This document shows positions 35,401 to 42,400 of a stretch of DNA of 64,000 nucleotides, piece by piece; position 1 is the first letter of the stretch; every line of letters begins with the position of its first letter. The notes under the pieces were generated by a model. That model made no database searches. It was not told where the DNA came from and saw nothing but the letters and a program-made list of their open reading frames with translations. A program made the translations under genes and the position numbers. Source of the stretch: Echinarachnius parma (taxonomy: Eukaryota; Echinodermata; Echinoidea; Clypeasteroida; Echinarachniidae); NCBI GenBank assembly GCA_037951105.1, contig JBAMJV010007224.1:1-64000 (forward strand), read 5' to 3'.

Positions 35401-36501
35401 AATGTTGAATCAAACTGTCTGACTGCTTCCTTGGTTTGAACCAAGTTAAAAAATTGATTATTATATACATAGATTTAGCTACCTTTTGGTTTGATTCTCT
35501 CAGAACGCTGGGTGGACAATGGAGACCTGGTCCTGCGTACAGCCTTCTCCAGGGACAGAGAGAAGAAGGAATATGTCCAACATCTCATCAAACAATATCA
35601 CAACTACTTTTAACCTCGATCCATGTTTTCAAGTAATGTGTAATTAATGATTTTGCTTCCTTTTTGTTTGGATACTATCAGAATGCTGGGTGGACAGTGG
35701 AGACCTGGTCCTGCGTACAGCCTTCTCCAGGGACGGTGAGAAGAAGGAATATGTCCAACATCTCATCAAACAAGATCAACAACTCATATGGACCTGGATC
35801 CAGGTATTCAATACTTGTTTTACCAGACTCTTCTGTAACCATCAACATTGTATTGACAGATTTGCCCATTTAAGACTATATAGTCCCCAAAAGGCATGTT
35901 ATACCAAAATCAAGTATTAAATGGGTCAACAATGGGTTAAAATCCAAAGTGATCAATTCATTTGTAAAGATATTTCTAAAAAGTGATATTTAATTATATA
36001 CCAATATCATTGTAAGATTCTTCTGAATGATGTTTAATAGTTTCATAGAAAAAGTACACTGCTTACCCCGTGAAAATTGATGTCAAATTGTTATTACCTA
36101 CTGTCCTTTAATTTTGACTACAATTCAATCGTAAATAGCTCAATAATTAGGGGAACATTTGAACAATCAAAACCCTCTTCATGCTGATCTTACCATAAGC
36201 CAAACAACAAGGTTCAAGAGAAATGTGAAAGCCCCAAGCGATTTTGTTTACTTTTGACAAATTAATGGATATATGAACTGTTGTTAATCTTATTTTCTCT
36301 CTTCTCATTCTGCTTCTCCTTCATTAGGGAGGAGCTCATGTATACGTGTGCGGTGATGCTCGGACCATGGCAGGGGATGTCCACCAAACACTGTTGTCTG
36401 TTGCCATGGAAGCAGGTCACATGACCCATGACGAGGCCTTACAGTACATTGAGGGGTTGGAAGAGTCACAGAGATATCAGAAAGATGTTTGGGTGTCATG
36501 A
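21938..36501 (+). CDS. Membrane-anchored NADPH-dependent diflavin reductase, CysJ/P450-reductase-like
   Basis: The enzyme should pass electrons from NADPH through FAD and FMN to a partner. Exons are 21938-22073, 29184-29325, 29645-29772, 30227-30371, 30721-30937, 31515-31743, 32261-32397, 33180-33338, 34005-34239, 35003-35086, 35682-35803 and 36328-36501, all in phase, giving 635 residues. Residues 1-24 form a hydrophobic anchor (VSAAVVILSIFVWIYLSNIL). A flavodoxin domain follows (ILILYGTEYGFSEEVAK, ATSGDGVPPS, VLALGDSNYPHYC), then the connecting/FAD domain (YESGDAVGIYPVN, RYYSISSSP, GMATTFLQDRL) and the NADPH domain (IMIGPGTGIAPFRAFIQER, YFGCRHQDKDFLY, AHVYVCGDARTMAGDVH, C-terminal DVWVS). 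IRYSSRGRSRVGMATTF and PVFISPNTDFRLP resemble bacterial sulfite reductase flavoprotein (CysJ) more than animal POR, NDOR1 or MTRR. Electron acceptor unknown. Exons 6, 10 and 11 have tandem copies, and LINEs fill intron 1. Exon 1 is joined by phase and distance only. Confidence 0.87.
22429..23248 (+). pseudogene. LINE A reverse transcriptase, N-terminal part
   Basis: The open frame carries the linker between endonuclease and RT (TNPKSFWRYVNSKAK, FSSVFTSED) and the first RT blocks (LLKNGKSAGPDNFHPRVLKE, LPIDWKEANITALHKKG, NYRPISLTSVVVKVMES). It breaks at codons for VLRD, where LINE B begins; the in-frame continuation to 23337 belongs to LINE B's untranslated DNA and is not coding. Confidence 0.88.
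23249..27690 (+). mobile_element. LINE B: full-length CR1-like retrotransposon with PHD finger
   Basis: The 4.44 kb insertion has about 700 bases of 5' untranslated DNA, one long intact frame (23957-27517) and about 170 bases of 3' untranslated DNA ending in the tail-like repeat AAGGTTCAAGGTTCA. The insertion point lies within the AGGT/AGGTTCA sequence of LINE A, so the exact edges are ambiguous by a few bases. An intact frame and a clean junction indicate a recent insertion. Confidence 0.85.
23957..27517 (+). CDS. LINE B polyprotein: 2A-like peptide, PHD finger, AP endonuclease, reverse transcriptase
   Basis: This single 1186-residue frame is intact. Residues 17-36 are hydrophobic (MESTLRLLFLLFVIHHIYKS). 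Residues about 90-107 read LVILSLLLSGGLELNPGP, a 2A-like peptide with the NPG/P break at 106/107. A Cys/His PHD finger follows (CGHCGYE, CDNCNVWFHCRCVGM, WICNCG, residues about 112-163). The endonuclease spans about 238-470 (QINCNGLKSD, CESKLDD, LAGDFNLPDINW, GISDHHIVLFD). Reverse transcriptase occupies about 680-960 (NQHGFRQGRSCETQLVEAVN, IFLDFSKAFDKVSH, GVPQGSVLGPALFLVYIND, LFADDCVLY), and the C-terminal region includes RQAARFVLHDYRR. The order fits the CR1 clade. The start could also be M17. The protein would act in the retrotransposon RNP and by target-primed reverse transcription. Confidence 0.92.
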   Translation: MKSTYVCILRFHLPSIMESTLRLLFLLFVIHHIYKSFCPESDTEQTITNIVSTTPFSSGSYWKRNTKLPGCECLATTMSPGNLTARSRRLVILSLLLSGGLELNPGPDSVSSPCGHCGYEVRDTDAGVACDNCNVWFHCRCVGMTDSHYNRLCNNSNISWICNCGFPNFTHGLFNTYLSIETSNSFTPLGSIEDAQASVNCDTTGSANISQSSFLPRSTSTPRRTNVEKKKGSRRSKLKGMQINCNGLKSDKSRVDFQAAIVQHNPDIIFGCESKLDDGIPTYSIFPDNYEVYRKDRNAFGGGVFVALKMDLVSVMRPEFDCTSEVIWASIDFAKNGSLYVGSFYRPPGANSEVIDELQSSINAIMQKRRKLPTLLLAGDFNLPDINWNDLTTSNPRTQAVHSHFLNFVNGCSLTQLSKEPTRPSSGNVLDLILTTIPAIVRNTQTTPGISDHHIVLFDIDMRPELQRKPVRTIYQYDKANKLDIKAQCSQMTASYMERKPDEFTVEENWLFFKNSMLSIMTHIPHRKSKSKVSHPYITKRITREMDKRDRLYKKAIRTRSQHDWETYKTKRNSVQRLKELAHNEYLNDVVGESLLSDPKKFWRYVKAQRRESAGIPTLKVEGKMYSTNEDKAKALNTQFSSVFTRDNNTSVLPDKGHSPYEPIENLLISSPGVNKQLNGLKINKASGPDELPARMLRDYADEITPLLTHLYQQSYDNGVLPKDWLRARVASIYKSGDKSDPSNYRPVSLTCICCKILEHIILSHMSKFLATNDILTPNQHGFRQGRSCETQLVEAVNDWASSINQQHQTDAIFLDFSKAFDKVSHRKLVHKLKFYGIQGSTVNWIHGFLTGRSQTVSVNGASSPSADVISGVPQGSVLGPALFLVYINDICEDVSSSIRLFADDCVLYRSIHTRDDHIALQQDLSTLAEWADLWDMSFNVKKCAHMCISLKRHPLNFDLNINGKGVPKATSYKYLGVTVANNLSWNTHAQKIQAKAARTLGVVRRALGKCEQKVKDIAYKQLVRPQLEYASCAWNPHTQREIKLIESIQRQAARFVLHDYRRESSVTTMLSSLGWDTLQHRRLLNQCEMLFKVHHKLVQISLPPDIRLITGITRPQRVQHHSHNFRFTQPFCRVNCYMYSMFPRAVRVWNTLPSNAVTANSILGFRGAALPAIQTMAPPLPLKML
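27691..28918 (+). pseudogene. LINE A reverse transcriptase, C-terminal part
   Basis: The frame resumes with IVGHMRSQNLFSEAQHGF, continuing LINE A from 23248. It carries the RT palm (VIYLDFKKAFDSVPHTRLIR, GIPQGSVLGPTLFVMFVNDL, YADDAKIY) and thumb region (LVRPHLEYCSVSWSP, RRATRLIPG), and ends RFDIV then TGA. The gene is inactive because it is split and 5' truncated, although each half is open. Confidence 0.9.
31790..32146 (+). pseudogene. Two remnant copies of reductase exon 6
   Basis: Segments at about 31790-31830 and 32092-32146 repeat the exon 6 DNA that encodes SGDAVGIYPVN and the following REE. Neither has the rest of the exon or intact splice sites, and the first runs into unrelated sequence after NR. 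They are fragments of tandem duplications. Confidence 0.8.
32406..32690. repeat. (TCA)n microsatellite, about 285 bp
   Basis: Nearly pure TCA/CAT triplets with scattered CGT and CCT interruptions begin nine bases after the donor of reductase exon 7. On any frame the array translates as poly-Ser, poly-His or poly-Asp/Met, which are artefacts of the repeat. Confidence 0.95.
34827..34909 (+). pseudogene. Extra copy of reductase exon 10 (10a), donor lost
   Basis: A cag acceptor is followed by VITGARGRNLLYFGCRHQDK and DFLYRTEL, almost identical to the functional exon at 35003-35086. The sequence after the last codon reads aaaggc where the functional copy has g/gtagg, so there is no donor. It would read through into a long intron. 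Confidence 0.8.
35504..35613 (+). pseudogene. Extra copy of reductase exon 11 (11a), ends in a stop
   Basis: Behind a good cag acceptor and in the same phase as 35682, the copy reads ERWVDNGDLVLRTAFSRDRE and KKEYVQHLIKQ, then YHNYF and TAA. It lacks the WTWIQ end and the donor. If used as a last exon it would give a reductase without the final NADPH-domain strand and the C-terminal aromatic residue, so it would probably be inactive. Confidence 0.75.
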
Positions 36502-36516
36502 CCTGTTACCTACTAC

Positions 36517-36680
36517 AGGGTCCTGTTGCAGAAAGAGTTGCAATCGATTGTAAGTTACAATTAATTGGAAGTCCGAAAATATTCACATTTGAACCGCTCA
36601 GATTTGCGCATTTCATGATCTATCTTAATTTCTAATTGCAACTTTACAATTGATTGCATCTCTTCTGCAACGGGGCCAGG
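36517..36680. mobile_element. MITE, CCGTTGCAGAAAGAG family (copy 2)
   Basis: It starts GGGTCCTGTTGCAGAAAGAG and ends CTTCTGCAACGGGGCC, the same family as 14962-15116. It starts 16 bases after the reductase stop, so it lies in that gene's 3' untranslated region and would form a hairpin in the mRNA. Confidence 0.8.
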
Positions 36681-36779
36681 TGTTACTATCTTCAAAGAGT
36701 TCATACAGGATCCACTGGGTTCCTGTAGGTAATAAGTTAAAAGACATTGTGATACATTCATATTCTCAATTCATATTCA

Positions 36780-37116
36780 TAGAGTACCGAAGCTGTGACG
36801 TCATACAAATCTATTTTTAGAATTTCTCAATTTGAACTTCATTTTCTGAAAGAGCATACAAAGTAATGTTCAAATACTGAAAATCAATCAAATATCTTAA
36901 GTATTGGTTGAGATATGCCCATCCGAATGATTTATATCTGGATAAGAAAACAGTGTTATATTGCTCTGGTTCATAAAGTTACGAACCAGAGCAACATATT
37001 CAATTGATTTTTAGCATTTGGACATTATTTGTTATGCTCTTTCGGAAAATCAAGTTCAAATGTGGAAATTCTAAAAATAGATTTTTGATGACGTCACACT
37101 TCACCACTCTATTCTC
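36780..37116. mobile_element. Fold-back element, family shared with 7603-7927, with nested hairpin
   Basis: The edges carry GTGACGTCATA and GATGACGTCAC with CACTTCACCACTCTATT. Inner arms repeat the TTGAACTT/TTTTC...GAAAA and CAATTGATTTT segments seen at 7603-7927. The loop contains an additional perfect pair, TTGCTCTGGTTC and GAACCAGAGCAA. Confidence 0.7.
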
Positions 37117-38527
37117 AATCTGCGACTCTTAATGCATATGTTGAATATGTTTTCAATAAATTTGAATCAATAAGATGACCACTGGAACCAGTACTACTGT
37201 TATTGAGGAAGTTATTATCAAACATTAATTCAAAGTTAGGTGCTAGTATGATTATAATGTATGTTTTGAACTATTGTTCATGTAAAGTTTTTATCTGATT
37301 CATGCTCGTTATTCCATGTGAATATGATATCAAAAGTGCAGTATAGGTTAATCTAGACTGCAAACTCACTAAAAGGTCTACATTCTTAATCCCATCTCCC
37401 CCTCTCCTTTTCTCTCTCTTTAAAGTAATAATAAACATATAGTGACATTAGATTGTTTCAAATTTGTTATAATTTATTTCAGATTAGATTTTTCATTTTA
37501 GCACACATACATTTGATGCTTTTATATAAATACATTGTCATCTTTTATAACGAAAAGTGTATCAAATTATGTAGTAAGAAGGAAATTATGATATTTTTAC
37601 ACTGCTGATAATCAATTTTACTAATGTATAATACAATGCAATGGCAATCTTTTCTTCCAAAATGCTATGCAATTTTGTGCTATCATCCGTAAATTAACAG
37701 TTGTAATTGAATATTTTTGTTACGAATTGATATATTTTTTATATTTAATCACAAATTGAGAAGATACAGGAATGTCCTAATCGTTTATAACAAAACTGCT
37801 TTTTACAATATTTCAAATATTTTGTAAGGTAAGTTATATGATACATTTTTGTTTCACTTTGTATTTTTAAAATCAAGTGACAAAAATAAATTGCCATATA
37901 TATTATTTGAATTTTAGTTTTATGTTTCATTCTGTATAGAATATTGATTATTAAAGCCAAATGAACTTTTCGCTCAATCTAATCGGCTGTGTATGGAATT
38001 CTCCTTATTTTTCCGCATTTTACAATGTTACCGTTCATATTTTACCATATAAACCCTCTTTCATACCATTTCAACCATGTTGATCAATTTGTTTGGCCAA
38101 TAGAGTGGATTTCCGTAATTTTCCCAATACTGTTCTATGGCATTAAGGGTACCCATTATCCATCTCATTAATGTGTATGTATGTTGATGACACCTAATGT
38201 TTAAACTCGCGTTCTTAAATACCTTAAATATCAACTAAGGAAAACAGAATAAGCAATCAAAAATAGGCAAAGGATATAAAGAGCAATACATGAATACATT
38301 GTATGTGTCACTACCTGTAAGCAAAGTGCAACTTTAATTCAAACTTTTTAGGGGAAATGCTGCAAAAAGGGGGTGCTGTCCTCAAACACATTTACCCCCC
38401 CCCCCCCCCTCTTATAAAACCTTCATCACATATTCACCCTACTCCCTTGCTCACGATTAGACCAATGGCCAACCATAACTGTTGCCTCAGGCTCTGTTGC
38501 CTCAGGCTCTGTTGCCTCAGGCTCTTG
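37117..38527. other. Intergenic stretch, reductase to GDPD-a
   Basis: AT-rich sequence with no recognised exon. A C-run at 38396-38409 and three CTCTGTTGCCTCAGG repeats at about 38481-38524 are the only structures. It lies between convergent genes. Confidence 0.4.
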
Positions 38528-38850
38528 TCAGAGATGGTTCTTTCTCACATAGTCTGCCAGCTTTTTAGGGTAGTTGGTCCTCACCACACAAGTTTAGTTG
38601 GAGGAAATTACTGCAAACATGAATAGATCATCTCCCCCCCCCCCCCCCCCACCCCCTGAGCAATAGGTATCAATTGCAGATCGACGCCCATGATATCACT
38701 GTATCAGGACTCTTGTATAATTTGTAAGGATTTATCAGCTTAGGAGAAATGACAGAAATAATCTTGGTCTTATGTTCATATTTATCAGAGATGTTTTCTC
38801 CTCGCGTAGTCTGCCAGCTTTGTAGGGTAGTCTGTCATCACTACATCAGA
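38528..38850 (-). pseudogene. Two truncated copies of the GDPD-a terminal exon
   Basis: On the minus strand, 38850-38785 reads [20 protein letters not shown] then stop, and 38589-38528 reads a more diverged DYPKKLADYVRK then NHL and stop. Both lack the upstream half of the exon (WVLN...). Flanking DNA (AATCTTGGTCTTATGTTC) is duplicated with them. Confidence 0.75.
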
Positions 38851-38946
38851 ACCCTTGTATTTGTAATGATCATATTTCATATTTCATATTATGTATCTTT
38901 AGCATAAAGTACTGCAGCGATAATCTTGGTCTTATGTTCATATTTA

Positions 38947-39258
38947 TCAGAGATGTTTTCTCCTCGCATAGTCTGCCAGCTTTGCAGGGTAGTCTGTCAT
39001 CACTGCATCTGCCCCAAGGTTGAAGGCATGGTCCCATTGCTCCTCATTGTTTAAAACCCACAAGTAAACCTGTAGCAACAGAAAAAATATATATATATTA
39101 TATACATCATCAAAGTAATTATAATGTTTTGCTGCCATAAAGTACTGCAGTGATTATCTTCTCAGAGATATTTTAGGGTAGTCGGTCATCACCGCATCAG
39201 CCCCAAGGTTGAAGGCATGATCCCACTGCTCCTCCCTGTTTAAAACCCACATGAACAC
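38947..39258 (-). CDS. GDPD1: Two alternative terminal exons of GDPD-a
   Basis: Both start in phase 0 after a cag acceptor. The proximal copy, 39258-39154, reads [20 protein letters not shown] and then [14 protein letters not shown] plus stop. The distal copy, 39069-38947, reads [20 protein letters not shown] and then [20 protein letters not shown] plus stop. Human GDPD1 ends DYPTKLRDFL, so the distal copy keeps the ancestral end and the proximal one was shortened by an internal deletion. Confidence 0.7.
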
Positions 39259-39267
39259 CTGCAAAGT

Positions 39268-39362
<95 letters not shown>

Positions 39363-39389
39363 GTAGATAGGTAGATATATAGATAGATT

Positions 39390-39425
<36 letters not shown>

Positions 39426-42400
39426 TATTTAAGTTGGTCTTCAAACATACAAATGTTGTAAAGAAATGTGTCATCCATTGGCAAATGGCAAGAGAAGGCA
39501 ACAATAACAATTATGTACATCTTTACAATTATAACAATTTCCAAAACAAAAACATTTTACTTGTAGGCATGATCACTTGCATGCCTACACAACAACTAAT
39601 TTTCATATACCATTATGTTTCATATATCATTATTGTTTCATATACCGTAGAACACCATCGTCAAGCACCCCCCAAGCACCTATACGCATCTTGCTTTTAA
39701 AGACGTTTCCATGAGATTCACCTCCATTATTATCCTCATGAATATTCCTAACCATTAGTTGCATTCTTGATTAAAGTTTCCCGTTTGGACAAAGAGCGGG
39801 CGCTCTTTAAAAGCAAGATGCATATTGGTGCTTGGGGGTGCTTGACGATGATGTTCTACGGTATGATTCATATTTCATATATCATTATGTAATTAAATTG
39901 CATCAGGAAAAGGAGGGGGAAAATGGTTGATATTCAACGATCAGCCAAATGTACATGTGGCAGAAATTTAATTCAGGCTAAGAAGCCATCTTATCAGCAT
40001 ATTTATGCTGATAAACTTTACACGCTACTACATTTTCATATTCTACTCGAGGTCTATTTTGAAACCCAAGTATATATACTCCGCAAAAAAAGAAACTGGA
40101 CACTTGTATAAGTTGAAATATTTCATATTAATGTACGTTAAAGTGTACATGATCATATATCAAATTAAAGGGAATTTAGTCCTCTACATGTAGGGTATAA
40201 CTTAAAGGTGTAATCGTTCATGCATGAAATGCCATGGTCAATTAACACTAGCAAGGTCTGTTTTCAAAAATAGCAAAACAATGGAGGACCACACCATTCG
40301 ACTGAAATGATAGTAAGCGTTTCACTTAAATCAAGATGAGCGGGGCAAGTAAATTATGACATTATTCAACTTTATTGTTATGAACAAACTCTGGAAATAC
40401 AAATTTGTCAATAAAACAGGGCCAGGTTATGAGAGCATTATCATACTGGTCTGTATTACAGGCATGAAGCTTGTCTATTTCATGTGTCCCCTGCAATTTT
40501 AACCATATTTACCTATAGAAATGTCATGTTAAAGACTGCCCAACAGTTTGACCAAAGGTGACTTCAGGTTTTGAAGATCTTTGGACTACGGTAGAATTCT
40601 TGAGAAGAATTTATACCATTTCCATGCTGAAATAAGGGCACAAACTGTGGTTTTGACTAATAAAGCTTTGCCATGGAATTCCCCATTTTGTTACTTTTGG
40701 ATGAAAATAACACCTATACGTTCACAATTTTGTCTTCATTTATACTCTTTATTGAGATGAAAATAGAAAAGGTCACATTTGTAATGAAAAATTATGCCAT
40801 CTCATGAATATAGCGTTTTAGATTATGCTTATCAACATTTATATGGTTAAGTGGATGTTCCATTTTTGCTATTTTTGAAAACAGACCTTGGTGTGGTTAA
40901 TTGACCGTGCCAAGTCATGCATGAATGATTTCATCTGGATTTCATGCGAATATTGAAGAGGGTAATTTTATCTTTAATTTGATATACAATATCATATATT
41001 TTATCGTTAATGAATACGAAATATTTGGTCTCATACAAGTGTCCAGTTTCTTTTTTTGCGGAGTATATTTATATGTACTTTGATCCAATGAGAAATTAGA
41101 AATATATTCAAGAGTATATACGAGTTTATAGCGGGCCCAAGCTTTCGATCCTAACAGAACCTTCATCGGAGGCAAAATGACAAATATAACAAGTAGACAG
41201 ATAACTATGTAGGCACATAAACACAAACAATGGGATGAGATGGAACACAGAACAATATGAACAAAATGAAAAGTGTTAATGCTCATAAGAGATTTGTTTG
41301 TATTTGTAAGATATAATACCTTGATTCCACGGCGATGTAAATGAAAGAGAAAAAACCGGTTCAATACTAGAGCTTCATAGAGTCTCGGAAAAGCGATGAA
41401 TAACCAGTTCTCCATACCTCTGGGGATATAGAACAATTATATAAAAAGTCATATGAACATTTAAGTGGTACATCTTTACTATATCTTGTTGAAACTGCAT
41501 TTCAAGTGAAGGTATTTTGTTAGACCAGATTATGTGTTCTTGATAAAATGTTAAAAATTAAAAAAGTAATGTCAGTATATAGTAAATGTTTTGCTTATGC
41601 ACGGGGTTTTGAAACGTTATTTGTACATGTAGGCAGCAGATTTGTATTTTTCTTTTATCTTTTAGAGAAAAAATACATTAGAAGCTACTTTGTAAGACCT
41701 ATATTTTCTTTATTGATGGGGAACAATTTGAACCAATGAAACAATATTCAAAACATACATGTACCTGTTTTTTTATATAAAGATATTATCAATTCTCGTC
41801 TCCGTCTCCTCTTCCTCCTCCTCCTCTTATTCCTCATCCTCCTCTTTCTCCTTCTCCTCCCCTCCCTCCTCCTCTTCCTCCTTCTCCTCCTCCTTTTTCT
41901 CCTCCTTCTCCTCCTCCTCCTTCTCTTCCTCCTCCGCCTTCTCCTCCTCCTCTTTCTCCTCTTCCTCCTCCTCCTCCTCCTCTTTCTCCTCCTCCCCTTC
42001 CTCCTCCTCTTCCTCCTTCGCCTCCTCTTCCTCCTTCTCCTCCTTTTTCTCCTCCTTCTCCTCCTCCTTCTCTTCCTCCTCCTCCTCCTCCTCTTTCTCC
42101 TCCTCCTCCTCCTCCTCCTCCTCCTCCTCCTCCTCCTCCTCCTCCTCCTCCTCATCCTTATCCTTCTCCTCCTCCTCCTCCTTCTCCTCCTCCTCCTCCT
42201 CCTCCTTTTTCTCCTCCTCCTCCTCCTCCTCCTCCTCCTCCTCTTTCTCCTTCTCCTCCTCCTCCCCTTCCTCCTCCACCTCTTCCTCCTTCGCCTCCTC
42301 TTCCTCCTCCTCCTCCTCTTCCTCCTCAGCGGATGCATCCCCATCAATGTAATTGAATGCAACGCCGTGAAACCTTATCCGTAAAATATCAGCAGGTCAC

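Noticed and set aside
29184-36501. Assignment of the reductase to NDOR1 or methionine synthase reductase
   Set aside because: MTRR has a long linker insert and NDOR1 lacks a membrane anchor; the FAD/NADPH motifs fit CysJ/POR-type better.
39154-39544. Frames with Tyr-Leu-Ser-Ile repeats
   Set aside because: They come from the GATA microsatellite; only 39154-39258 on the minus strand is coding.
41748-42362. Long open frames on both strands (Ser-, Arg- and Glu-rich)
   Set aside because: They are translations of the polypyrimidine/polypurine repeat; no start context, no splice structure and all frames are open for the same reason.
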